From: Streptomyces sp. SJL17-4
Lineage (GTDB): Bacteria > Actinomycetota > Actinomycetes > Streptomycetales > Streptomycetaceae
Assembly: GCF_036826855.1 (NCBI RefSeq)
Contig: NZ_CP104578.1
Location: 1,364,001-1,428,000 of the forward strand
Direction: 5' to 3'
Length of the DNA stretch: 64,000 nucleotides
Shown: piece after piece, positions 26,000 through 34,465 of the stretch
Layout of the letters: each line of letters starts with the position of its first letter
Numbering within the stretch: position 1 is the first letter of the stretch
Notes under the pieces: generated by a model
What the model saw: the letters and a program-made list of their open reading frames with translations, nothing else
What the model was told of the DNA's origin: nothing
Database searches by the model: none
Position numbers and translations under genes: made by a program

Positions 26000-26602
26000 A
26001 TGGTGGGTATGCAGCCGGACGGCGCAGCACGGGGGCCGGGTCGACCGCGAGAGGAACGGGTCACCGGAGCCGTCCTCAACGCGGTCGTGGACATGGTCCA
26101 CGAGCAGGGGATCGGGGCGGTCACGATGGACGCCGTCGCGGCACGGGCCGGCGTGAGCAAGCCCGCCATCTACCGGCGGTGGCCCACCAAACAGGATTTG
26201 ATCATCGCAGCCGCGGAAACCCGCATCGGCATTCTGTCGGTGCCCGACCTGGACGACTTCCGCGCGGAACTCCGCTTCGTGCTCACCGCTCGCCTGGAGG
26301 CCTACCGGCTGCCGGGCACGGACCGGCTGATCGCGGGCCTCATCGGGGCGGCGGCCGAGACCGGCGCGGTGCGAGGCCAGTACGCGGAGTACACCGAGCG
26401 GATCACGAGTGAGACGAGGCGCATCCTCGAACGCGGGATCATCCGCGGCGACGTGGCCCCGGACACCGATGTCCGGGCCGCCGCCACGTTGGTGGCCGCA
26501 CCGCTGATCTTCCGGCTGATCGGCGAGCAGGAGATGCCCGACGCTCGCTTCGTGGACAGCCTGGTCGATCTCGTGGCCCGGGCCGTCGGCCCGGTCTGCT
26601 GA
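26000..26602 (+). CDS. TetR/AcrR-family transcriptional regulator
   Basis: 200 residues. The N-terminal helix-turn-helix lies at about residues 22-68 (MDAVAARAGVSKPAIYRRWP, TKQDLIIAA), preceded by the common GRPREERV leader. The C-terminal ligand domain is of the TetR_C type with TLVAAPLIFRLIGEQEMPDARF near the end. It stands directly upstream of, and in line with, the TauD-MFS-ALDH-ligase genes, separated by a 119-bp gap that contains a palindromic operator. It most likely represses those genes and is released by their substrate or a product. Confidence 0.92.
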   Translation: MVGMQPDGAARGPGRPREERVTGAVLNAVVDMVHEQGIGAVTMDAVAARAGVSKPAIYRRWPTKQDLIIAAAETRIGILSVPDLDDFRAELRFVLTARLEAYRLPGTDRLIAGLIGAAAETGAVRGQYAEYTERITSETRRILERGIIRGDVAPDTDVRAAATLVAAPLIFRLIGEQEMPDARFVDSLVDLVARAVGPVC

Positions 26603-26675
26603 GGGCCTCCGCAGCGGCGGCTGTATCCGGCTCCACATTTTCGTGCGTCAGACCTCTTGCCTCGTCATGCCGTAA

Positions 26676-26697
26676 TAACGATACTCCGAGTAACGAT
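26676..26697. promoter_or_regulatory. Probable TetR operator ahead of the dioxygenase operon
   Basis: A perfect palindrome TACTC-C-GAGTA (26682-26692) is flanked by two direct copies of TAACGAT (26676-26682 and 26691-26697). The size and symmetry fit a TetR-dimer site. It is 25 bp upstream of the dioxygenase ATG and 74 bp after the TetR gene, so the neighbouring TetR protein is the natural binder. Confidence 0.65.
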
Positions 26698-26721
26698 TTC
26701 AGCCCTCGCCACGGAGGACTC

Positions 26722-27639
26722 ATGGACAGCAGGACGCCCACCCCCGCCCTCGACAAGCCGTTGATGCACTACGGGAAGCGCGCGCTCGATCGCATCGCCC
26801 CGAACGCGCCCCAGCCCGACTACCGGATCCTGGACGTCTGCCCGCTCACCCCGCACATCGGCGCCGAGATCGAGGGCGTCGACCTCTCCCTCGCGATCGG
26901 CGAGGAGCTCGCGGAGGAGATCAGGCAGGCCCTGCTGGAGTGGAAGGTGCTCTTCTTCCGCGACCAGCACGCCTTCGACCCGCAGAGCCAACTGGCGTTC
27001 TCCGGCTTGTGGGGCGAGCCGGAAGCCAACCCCTTCTTCCCCAAGGGCGACACCGTCGGGGTCTCCCGGCTGGCCAAGGACGCCATGGCCGTCGGAACCG
27101 AGAACATCTGGCACAGCGACCACTCGTTCATGGCCGCGCCGGCCCTCGGCTCCGTACTGCGCGCCGTCGAGGTGCCGTCGGCCGGCGGCGACACCATGTG
27201 GGCGGACATGGCAGCCGCCTACGACAACCTCACCGAGCCCATGAAGGCCCGCATCGACGGGCTCACCGCCGTGCACGACTGGGTGCCGAGCTGGGGTGCG
27301 CTGATGACCGACAGCCAGATCGCGGCGCACCGGGAGAACTTGCCTGCCGTCGAGCACCCCGCGGTCGTGCGCCACCCCCGGACCGGCCGCAAGCTGCTGT
27401 ACGTCAATGAGCCCTTCACCACACGGATCGTCGGGCTGTCGGACCAGGAGAGCCGCGAACTGCTCGACGAGCTCGTCCTCCAAGCCCGAATCCCCGAGTA
27501 CCAGGTTCGCTTCCGCTGGCAGCCCGGCTCGGTCGCGGTCTGGGACAACATCGCCACCCAGCACTACGCGATCAACGACTACTTCCCGCAGCGTCGTGTC
27601 ATGGAACGCATCGCCATCACCGGTGTCCCGCTCTCCTGA
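26722..27639 (+). CDS. TauD/TfdA-family Fe(II)/2-oxoglutarate dioxygenase
   Basis: 305 residues. The metal-binding HxD is His131-Asp133 (IWHSDHSFMAAP), the distal His is His281 (DNIATQHYAINDYFP), and the oxoglutarate-binding Arg lies just after (Arg291/292/296). The N-terminal PLTPHIGAEIEGVDL is typical. Family members oxidise taurine, 2,4-D, alkyl sulfates and other acids, releasing sulfate, phenol or aldehyde plus succinate and CO2. It is the first gene after the operator and is followed by a transporter, an aldehyde dehydrogenase and an acyl-CoA ligase, so its product may be an aldehyde. The nearby alkylsulfatase fragment hints at an AtsK-like alkyl-sulfate substrate; this is inference. 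Confidence 0.93.
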   Translation: MDSRTPTPALDKPLMHYGKRALDRIAPNAPQPDYRILDVCPLTPHIGAEIEGVDLSLAIGEELAEEIRQALLEWKVLFFRDQHAFDPQSQLAFSGLWGEPEANPFFPKGDTVGVSRLAKDAMAVGTENIWHSDHSFMAAPALGSVLRAVEVPSAGGDTMWADMAAAYDNLTEPMKARIDGLTAVHDWVPSWGALMTDSQIAAHRENLPAVEHPAVVRHPRTGRKLLYVNEPFTTRIVGLSDQESRELLDELVLQARIPEYQVRFRWQPGSVAVWDNIATQHYAINDYFPQRRVMERIAITGVPLS

Positions 27640-27690
27640 ACCGGCTCCCGGCCCCTCTTCCCCTCCCCATCCAGTCTCCGCGGAGCCCTT

Positions 27691-29028
27691 GTGACCGACA
27701 CCGATGTCGCACCCGCTGTGCCGGCCGGCCCCCCTGAGGAGCCGAGAAGAACGAGACCCCGCGCTTGGGTCGTCACCGCGCTGCTGGTCATCTTCATGAT
27801 GATCAATTTCGCGGACAAGTCCGTGCTCGGCCTGGCCGCGGAGGAGATCCGTCAGGACCTCGGCCTGTCCGCATCGGCCTTCGGACTCGCCAGCAGCGCC
27901 TTCTTCCTGCTTTTTTCGATCTCCGGTGCCGCTGTGGGGCTGCTCGCGGACCGCATCCGGCCCAAGTGGCTGATTCTTGCCATGGCCGTCCTCTGGTCCG
28001 TCTCCCAGGCGCCGCTGGCGGTGGGCGGAGGGCTCGCGGTGCTCCTCACCTCACGTGTTCTGCTCGGCGCTGCCGAGGGGCCCGCCTTCCCCGTCGCTCA
28101 GCAGGCCACCCTGTCCTGGTTCCCCAACCACCGCCGCAACCTGCCCGGGGCGCTGATCGTCCTCGGCATCACCCTGGGGGTCCTGGTCGCCGCTCCCGTC
28201 CTGACGTGGGTGATCCAGCACCACGGCTGGCGCTCGGCCGTTGCCGCGGTGGCGTTGGTCGGTGTCGTGTGGGCGCTGCTGTGGATCCCCCTCGGCGGGG
28301 AGGGACCCTACGCGGCGGCGTCGGACAGCACGGCGCCGGGCGGCTCCGGCGACGGGCAAGGTGAGAGGGCGGTGGGGCCGGGTGCGGCCCGGCCGAGGAC
28401 GCCGTACCGGCGCATCCTCGCGACCCGTACCTGGATCGGTGCGACGGCCGCCTACTTCGGCACGTACTGGGTCATCGCCTTCGCCCTCGTCTGGCTGCCC
28501 TCCTACCTCCAGGACGCGCTCGGCTACACCTCAGCGGGGTCCACCCGGATGCTGATGCTGGTCTGGGGGCTGGGCGGGGTCGTGGTGCTCGGTCAGGCAG
28601 GTCTGACCGGATGGCTGCTGCGCCGCGGGACCGCGAGTCGGTGGGCCCGCGGCGGGGTCGGCGGCGTGCTGCTGCTCGTCGGTGCCGCGGCATGTCTCGC
28701 CCTGCCGCTGGCCCCGGCCGGTGCCGTGACCGCCCTGCTCCTGATCGCAGGATTCGGGCTGGCCGGAGCGATGAGCAGCGTTTCCGTCACCACCGTCACG
28801 GAACTGGCTCCGGCCGGTCGTCGCGGCGGCGCCCTCGGCATCATGAACGCCGTGGTGACCACCGCCGGTCTGATCGCCCCGACGCTGATCGGGCACCTCG
28901 TGGACACCCACGGTGTGGCGGGCTACCAGCACGCCGTCCTGATCACCGGCGCCGTGCTCCTCCTGAGCGGAGTCGCCGCCCTCACGTTGATCGACCCGGA
29001 CCGCGACGCCCGCCTGCTGGCCGCGTGA
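27691..29028 (+). CDS. MFS transporter
   Basis: 445 residues, GTG start. About 12 hydrophobic helices are visible, with the cytoplasmic loop motif GLLADRIRPKWLI between helices 2 and 3 and a polar mid-loop after WIPLGGEGPYA. TVTELAPAGRRGGALGIMNA resembles anion/cation symporter (ACS-like) members that import organic acids. It sits 51 bp after the dioxygenase gene and probably takes up that enzyme's substrate. There is a short run of T at 27910-27915, unusual in this sequence, but the frame is intact. Confidence 0.9.
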   Translation: MTDTDVAPAVPAGPPEEPRRTRPRAWVVTALLVIFMMINFADKSVLGLAAEEIRQDLGLSASAFGLASSAFFLLFSISGAAVGLLADRIRPKWLILAMAVLWSVSQAPLAVGGGLAVLLTSRVLLGAAEGPAFPVAQQATLSWFPNHRRNLPGALIVLGITLGVLVAAPVLTWVIQHHGWRSAVAAVALVGVVWALLWIPLGGEGPYAAASDSTAPGGSGDGQGERAVGPGAARPRTPYRRILATRTWIGATAAYFGTYWVIAFALVWLPSYLQDALGYTSAGSTRMLMLVWGLGGVVVLGQAGLTGWLLRRGTASRWARGGVGGVLLLVGAAACLALPLAPAGAVTALLLIAGFGLAGAMSSVSVTTVTELAPAGRRGGALGIMNAVVTTAGLIAPTLIGHLVDTHGVAGYQHAVLITGAVLLLSGVAALTLIDPDRDARLLAA

Positions 29029-29110
29029 CCGCACGCGTGTGTCTGCTCCTCGCGCAGCGCCGGGAGCAGGAACCGCCTTTCCCGCTCCCGACCCACCGCA
29101 AGGAACGACG

Positions 29111-30817
29111 TTGAACAGCAGCGCCCTCGACACCTCCCTGCTCGACCGCACCGTGGCCGACGTACGCGCCCATGCCGCGTCCTGGTGCGCCACCCCGCTC
29201 CCCGAACGCATCGCCCTCCTCGAGCGGCTGCTGCCGCGCGTCGCCGCGAGTGCGGCCGAGATCGCCGGTGCGGGCGCTCGGGCAAAGGGGTACGGATCGG
29301 GCTCCCCCTGGGCGGCCGAGGACTGGATCGGCGGGCCCTGGGCCCTGGCCCAGAACGCCGCCGCGCTCCTCCACGTCCTGCGACGGATCGCCGCGGGCGG
29401 GGATCCACTGGACGGCAGGACGGTTCGCGAGGAGAACGGCCGCACCCGCGTGGACGTCTTCCCCGCCACCGGCTGGGACTCTCTGCTGCTCAACGGGTTT
29501 ACGGCCCAGGTGTGGATGCGCCCCGGCGTCACCGCGGAGCAGGCGCGGGCGTGCGCCGCGGGAGAGTACCGCGGCAGGCAGGGAGACCCTGGCCTCGCCC
29601 TGGTGCTCGGCGCCGGCAACGTCGCCGCCATCACCGCGCTGGACATCCTGCACAAGCTCTATGCCGAGGGCCAGGTCGTCATCGCCAAGATGAACCCGGT
29701 CAACGCCTATCTGCGCCCCCACTTCGAGCACGTCTTCGCCGAGTTCGTCGAACGGGGCTGGCTGCGCTTCGTCGACGGCGGCGCGGCCGAGGGCGGATAC
29801 CTCACCCGCCACGAAGGCGTCGACGCCATTCATGTCACGGGCAGCGACCGCACCCACGACGCCATCGTCTGGGGCACCGACGAGGACGCCGAGCGACGCC
29901 GCCGTGACGACCTGCCGCTGATCGCCAAGCCCTTCAGCAGCGAACTGGGCGGCGTCAGCCCCTGCATCGTGGCGCCGGGCCCGTGGAGTGAAGCCGATAT
30001 CCGCTTCCAGGCCGAGCACATCGTCACCAGCAAGATGAACAACTCGGGCCACAACTGCGTCGCCAGCCAGATCCTGGTCCTGCCGCGTGACTGGGACGGT
30101 ACCGAGCGGCTGCTCGACGAGATCCGGAAGGTGCTGCGCCGGCTGCCCCCGCGCGCCGACTACTACCCCGGCGCCGCCGACCGTCTCGCCTCCGTACGAG
30201 CGGCTCACCCGACGACGGAGGCCCACGGCGACGGCTGCCGACTGCTCGTGCCCGACATCACGGACCACGACGACCTCCTCGTTCTCGACGAGGTTTTCGG
30301 CAGCGCCCTGGGCGTCGTACGCCTGTCTGGCGCATCCCCGGCCGAGTTCCTGCGGCAGGCCGTCGACTTCGCCAACAACACCCTGCCCGGCACCCTCGGT
30401 GCCACCCTGATCGTCCACCCGAGGACGGAGAAGGCCCATCGGGAGGCGGTGCGTACCGCCATCGCCGAGCTGCGCTACGGCACGCTGGGCGTCAACTGCT
30501 GGTCAGGGGTCGGTTTCCTGCTGGGCTTCACCCCCTGGGGCGCCTTCCCCGGCCACACGCGGCAGGACATCGGCAGCGGCATCGGCTTCGTGCACAACGC
30601 GTTCATGCTCGAGGACGTCGAGAAGACCGTGCTGCGCGCGCCCTTCACACCCGCTCCGCGCGGCCTGGTCACGGGCGACATGTCCCTGTCACCGCGCCCG
30701 CCGTACTTCGTCACCAACCGCACCGCTCTGACCACGGTGCAGCGCCTCACCCGTTTCACGGCCGCGCCGAGCCTCACCAAGCTGCCCGCTCTCCTTGCGT
30801 CCGCGTTGCGGGGCTGA
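29111..30817 (+). CDS. Aldehyde dehydrogenase-family protein (probable TTG start)
   Basis: 568 residues from a TTG at 29111, six bases after AAGGA. A frame upstream to 29039 lacks a ribosome site and overlaps little of value. The Rossmann region has LALVLGAGNVAAITALD and VVIAKMNPVNAYLRP. IHVTGSDRTHDAIVWG, the Glu-bearing SSELGGVSPCIV and the catalytic Cys in NNSGHNCVASQIL follow. It is longer than standard aldehyde dehydrogenases (~480-500) with an extended C-terminus (TPWGAFPGHTRQDIGSGIGF). It would oxidise the aldehyde made upstream to an acid, or act with CoA. It sits between the transporter and the ligase in the same operon. Confidence 0.9.
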   Translation: MNSSALDTSLLDRTVADVRAHAASWCATPLPERIALLERLLPRVAASAAEIAGAGARAKGYGSGSPWAAEDWIGGPWALAQNAAALLHVLRRIAAGGDPLDGRTVREENGRTRVDVFPATGWDSLLLNGFTAQVWMRPGVTAEQARACAAGEYRGRQGDPGLALVLGAGNVAAITALDILHKLYAEGQVVIAKMNPVNAYLRPHFEHVFAEFVERGWLRFVDGGAAEGGYLTRHEGVDAIHVTGSDRTHDAIVWGTDEDAERRRRDDLPLIAKPFSSELGGVSPCIVAPGPWSEADIRFQAEHIVTSKMNNSGHNCVASQILVLPRDWDGTERLLDEIRKVLRRLPPRADYYPGAADRLASVRAAHPTTEAHGDGCRLLVPDITDHDDLLVLDEVFGSALGVVRLSGASPAEFLRQAVDFANNTLPGTLGATLIVHPRTEKAHREAVRTAIAELRYGTLGVNCWSGVGFLLGFTPWGAFPGHTRQDIGSGIGFVHNAFMLEDVEKTVLRAPFTPAPRGLVTGDMSLSPRPPYFVTNRTALTTVQRLTRFTAAPSLTKLPALLASALRG

Positions 30818-30863
30818 CACCCGCTCGCCTGCCGCTCGCACCGACACACCCTACGGAGACCCC

Positions 30864-32477
30864 ATGCTCAACCTCGCCGTCGTGCTGGAGAACAGCGCCC
30901 GCGCCGTACCCGACCGCACCGCCATCGTCCTGGGCGACCAGCGGCTCACCTACGCGGAGCTGGACGCGGCCGCCAACCGCGTGGCGAACCTCCTCCGCTC
31001 GCGCGGTATCGAGCCGGGCGACAAGGTCGCCCTGTCTTGCCCGAACCTGCCGTGGTTCCCGATCGTCTACTACGGCATCCTCAAGGCCGGCGCGGTGGTG
31101 GTACCGCTCAACGTGCTGCTCAAGGGCCGAGAGATCGCCTACCACCTGGCCGACTCCCAGGCCAAGGCCTACTTCTGCTTCGAGGGAAGCGCCGAACTCC
31201 CGCTCGGGCAGGAGGGCTGGTCAGGCTTCGGCGAGGCGTCGGACTGCGAGCACTTCTTCGTCATGACGGCAGCACTCTCCGGCGACGCCCTGAGCGAGGG
31301 CGCCGAGAGCCTCACGGCGGCGCTGGCCGGTCAGCGCGGGGACTTCGAGACGGCGACCACGGAGCCCGGTGACACCGCGGTCATCCTGTACACGTCCGGC
31401 ACCACCGGGCGGCCCAAGGGCGCCGAGCTCAGCCACTCCAACGTGATGCTCAATGTGCTGACCTGCCACAAGCTGTTCGGCGAGGTGGAGCACGACGTGC
31501 ACCTGATCGCGCTGCCGCTGTTCCACTCCTTCGGCCAGGTCGTGCAGATGAATGCCGGCCTCGCGTCAGGGGCCACGCTGGTGCTGCTGCCACGCTTCGA
31601 TGCCCGGGCTGCCCTCGCCCTCATGCAACGCCACGCCGTCACCTTCTTCGCGGGCGTCCCCACCATGTTCTGGGCTTTGCTCGAATCGGACGCCTCCGAC
31701 GTGGACCTGCCGCAGATCGCCAAGAACCTGCGCATGGCGGGCTCGGGCGGCTCCGCGCTCCCGGTGGAGATCCACCGCCGCTTCGCCGAGCGATTCGGCG
31801 TCACGATCCTGGAGGGGTACGGTCTCTCGGAGACCAGCCCCGCCGCCACCTTCTCGCCACGAGGGGAGCCGGTGCGCCCCGGCTCCATCGGGCGCCCCGT
31901 CTGGGGCGTGGAGGTGGACCTTGTCGGCAAGGACTGGACCCCGGTCCAGGGCGCCGACGCGATCGGGGAGATAGTCGTCCGTGGGCACAACGTGATGAAG
32001 GGCTACTTCAACCGGCCCGACGCGACCGCCGAGGTGATGCACGACGGCTGGTTCCGCACCGGTGACCTGGCCCGCCGCGACGCCGACGGATGGTTCTACA
32101 TCGTCGACCGCGCCAAGGACATGATCATCCGTGGTGGCTTCAACGTGTACCCGCGCGAGGTCGAGGAGGTACTGCTCACGCACCCCGCCGTGAGCATGGC
32201 GGCCGTGATCGGCCTGCCGGACGCGCGCCATGGTGAGGAGATCAAGGCCTGCGTGGTACTCACCCCGGGATCGGCGCTCTCCGAGGTGGAGTTGATCGCC
32301 TGGTGCAAGGAGGAGATGGCGGGCTACAAGTACCCCCGTCTGGTGGAGTTCTTCGATGTCCTGCCCACCAACGCCACGGGCAAGATCCTCAAGCGCGAGC
32401 TTCGGGAGGCGGGTACGGCGGAGGCCGGCGCCGTCGTCACCGGGGAACGCGCCGCGGAACTGCTGCAGGCGAACTGA
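30864..32477 (+). CDS. Acyl-CoA synthetase (long-chain fatty-acid-CoA ligase type)
   Basis: 537 residues from ATG 30864, with GGAG eight bases upstream. ANL-superfamily motifs are complete: P-loop TSGTTGRPKGAELSHSN, GYGLSETSPAATF, GDLARRDADGWFYIVDRAKD, GFNVYPREVEEVL, and the C-terminal catalytic Lys in TNATGKILKREL. It activates a carboxylic acid to an acyl-adenylate and then an acyl-CoA. As last gene of the dioxygenase operon it would activate the acid produced by the aldehyde dehydrogenase for beta-oxidation. Chain length cannot be read from sequence. Confidence 0.94.
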   Translation: MLNLAVVLENSARAVPDRTAIVLGDQRLTYAELDAAANRVANLLRSRGIEPGDKVALSCPNLPWFPIVYYGILKAGAVVVPLNVLLKGREIAYHLADSQAKAYFCFEGSAELPLGQEGWSGFGEASDCEHFFVMTAALSGDALSEGAESLTAALAGQRGDFETATTEPGDTAVILYTSGTTGRPKGAELSHSNVMLNVLTCHKLFGEVEHDVHLIALPLFHSFGQVVQMNAGLASGATLVLLPRFDARAALALMQRHAVTFFAGVPTMFWALLESDASDVDLPQIAKNLRMAGSGGSALPVEIHRRFAERFGVTILEGYGLSETSPAATFSPRGEPVRPGSIGRPVWGVEVDLVGKDWTPVQGADAIGEIVVRGHNVMKGYFNRPDATAEVMHDGWFRTGDLARRDADGWFYIVDRAKDMIIRGGFNVYPREVEEVLLTHPAVSMAAVIGLPDARHGEEIKACVVLTPGSALSEVELIAWCKEEMAGYKYPRLVEFFDVLPTNATGKILKRELREAGTAEAGAVVTGERAAELLQAN

Positions 32478-32686
32478 GTCAGCGGGTGGCGTTCATCCGA
32501 CCGGCCGTATGCGGCCGTGCGGCTCCCGGCTCGTGTCATCCGGTGGCGCCATGACGGTGGCGCCACCGAAGGGCGGCGCACGGCGTGGCTCCGGTCGCGG
32601 GAGCTGGAAGGAGCGCCTTTGCTGGACTGGCGGCGGGTGCTCCGTCGCTCGCGACCACCCGCGGAGTGCTCTTGCAGGAGATCCGT

Positions 32687-33862
32687 ATGGAACCTCAGCC
32701 CATCCGGCCGGATCCTTCACACGGCACGCCCTCTCCGGAAGGGCAACCGATCGAGTTGGCGGATCTGCAGCGCCGGATCGCGGAGCTGGAGGGAGGCGGG
32801 AGGCCGCGTCGGCATCGGGGGCGGTCGGTACTGTCCGCTGTGCTGGTGATCCTGGCCGCGCTGCTGTCCGTTCTGTCGGTCGTCGCGGTATGGGCCGACA
32901 GCATGGTGGCGGACACGGACCGATATGTCGACACCGTCGCGCCGCTGGCTCGGAACCCTGCGGTGCAGACGGCGGTGACCAACCGGGCCGCAACAGTGAT
33001 CCTTGAGCAGATCGACGTCAAGGCCCTGGTGGGAGAGCTCTCCACGGCGGCACAACAGGGCGGGGCCCCTCCTGCTGTCGCCAAGCTGGTCGGAGAGCTG
33101 AGCGGCCCCATCGTGGATCGGGCCAAGGACGAGCTGGTGAGATCCGGCTTCTCCCGCGCCGCGCGCATCCCTGAGGTGCACAGCGACTTCGTGGTGTTCT
33201 CCTCGGACGAGCTCGCCAAGGTCAAGACGTACACCCGGATCCTCCAGATCGTCGGCTCATGGCTTCCGGTGGTCACCGTGCTGATCGCCGCGGCAGCAGT
33301 TCTCCTGGCGGCCCACCGTCGGCGCGTCCTGGTGACAACGGCGCTCGCCGTGGCCTTCGGGATGCTGCTTCTCGGTGTGAGCCTGACCGTCTTCCGCGGT
33401 ATCTACCTCGACCGTCTGCCGGCCGAGGTTTCGCAGGACGCGGCGGCGGCCGTGTTCGACGCACTCGTCAAGTTTCTGCGGGCCACCATCCGTGCCGTCG
33501 CCGCCGTCGCCCTGGTGACAGCCTGCGGCGCCTTCCTGACCGGGCCTTCCCGCGCGGCGGTCACGATGCGGCGGGCATGCGCCAGTGGCATCGCGTCCAT
33601 GCGCGGCGTCGCCGGCTCGGTCGGCCTGCGGCTCGGTGCGGTGGGTCGCCTCGTACACCGCCACAAGCGCTGGATCGGCGGCCTCATCCTGCTCACCGCC
33701 CTGATCGTCCTCGTCACCTGGTCGTATCCGAGCACAGCGGTCGTCCTGTGGATCGTTGCCGCGGTCCTGGCAGCCTTCGCCGTGCGCGAATTCCTCGACG
33801 ATGCGGGCACGGCGGACGCGACCGCCCGGCAGAACGGCGAGAAGGAACCGCGACCCTCATGA
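32687..33862 (+). CDS. Multi-pass membrane protein of unknown function
   Basis: 391 residues from the ATG at 32687, six bases after CAGGAG. A short N-terminal coiled-coil-like stretch (IELADLQRRIAELEGG) precedes the first membrane helix (~46-70). An extracytoplasmic domain of ~115 residues follows (DTDRYVDTVAPLARNPAVQ, KALVGELSTAAQQGG). Further helices lie at about 190-210, 214-236, 268-286, 329-346 and 351-367. I do not recognise a catalytic motif; similar proteins are called hypothetical or integral membrane proteins in Streptomyces. It ends in an ATGA overlap with the potassium-channel-like gene, so the two are coupled. Confidence 0.85.
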   Translation: MEPQPIRPDPSHGTPSPEGQPIELADLQRRIAELEGGGRPRRHRGRSVLSAVLVILAALLSVLSVVAVWADSMVADTDRYVDTVAPLARNPAVQTAVTNRAATVILEQIDVKALVGELSTAAQQGGAPPAVAKLVGELSGPIVDRAKDELVRSGFSRAARIPEVHSDFVVFSSDELAKVKTYTRILQIVGSWLPVVTVLIAAAAVLLAAHRRRVLVTTALAVAFGMLLLGVSLTVFRGIYLDRLPAEVSQDAAAAVFDALVKFLRATIRAVAAVALVTACGAFLTGPSRAAVTMRRACASGIASMRGVAGSVGLRLGAVGRLVHRHKRWIGGLILLTALIVLVTWSYPSTAVVLWIVAAVLAAFAVREFLDDAGTADATARQNGEKEPRPS

Positions 33863-34431
33863 GTACACCGCCGGAGAGTGACCGCGGCCGGCCGTTTCGC
33901 CCGCACCACGTGCGCCTGCTCCTGCCACTCCTGCGTTCCACGGTCGTGGTGGCGGTGGCCACCACGGCGTACTACCTGCTCCCCCTCGACCGTGATCTCG
34001 ACCAGCACGCGGCCGCGGCGCTCGTCCTGGGGCTGTTGGGAATCGGCACACTGCTGACCCTGCAAGCGGTCAGCATCATCGGTTCATCACACCCTCGGTT
34101 GCGTGCCATCGAGGCTCTGACCACCGCGGTCCCCCTCTTTCTTCTGCTGTTCTCGGCCACGTATTTCCTGTACGCGCAAAAGCAAGCAGTGCCCTCCTTC
34201 TCCGAACCGCTCAGCAGGAACGACGCCCTCTACTTCACGGTGACCGTCTTCGCCACTGTGGGCTTCGGTGACATCGTGCCCGTCTCCCAGACGGCTCGCG
34301 TGCTGACCACACTCCAGATGGTGGCCGACCTCGTTCTCGTAGGCCTGATCGCGAAGGTGATGGTCGGAGCGGTACGGATCGGGTTGGAGCGACGTCAGTC
34401 CTCCACGGCACCCGAGCAGCACGAGCCATGA
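33859..34431 (+). CDS. Two-helix-pore ion channel protein (K+ channel type)
   Basis: 190 residues from the ATG at 33859 overlapping the previous stop (ATGA). Hydrophobic segments lie at about 22-42, 50-72 and 80-102. A pore loop follows with the selectivity filter ATVGFGDIVP and then a last helix (LVLVGLIAKVMVGAV). TVGFGD is the canonical K+ filter type. No RCK or nucleotide-binding domain is attached. It probably conducts K+ across the plasma membrane, next to a ClC-type chloride transporter gene. Confidence 0.9.
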   Translation: MSTPPESDRGRPFRPHHVRLLLPLLRSTVVVAVATTAYYLLPLDRDLDQHAAAALVLGLLGIGTLLTLQAVSIIGSSHPRLRAIEALTTAVPLFLLLFSATYFLYAQKQAVPSFSEPLSRNDALYFTVTVFATVGFGDIVPVSQTARVLTTLQMVADLVLVGLIAKVMVGAVRIGLERRQSSTAPEQHEP

Positions 34432-34465
34432 CGTCCACGTCCCCCAGTCCCGAAGGACGGAATCC

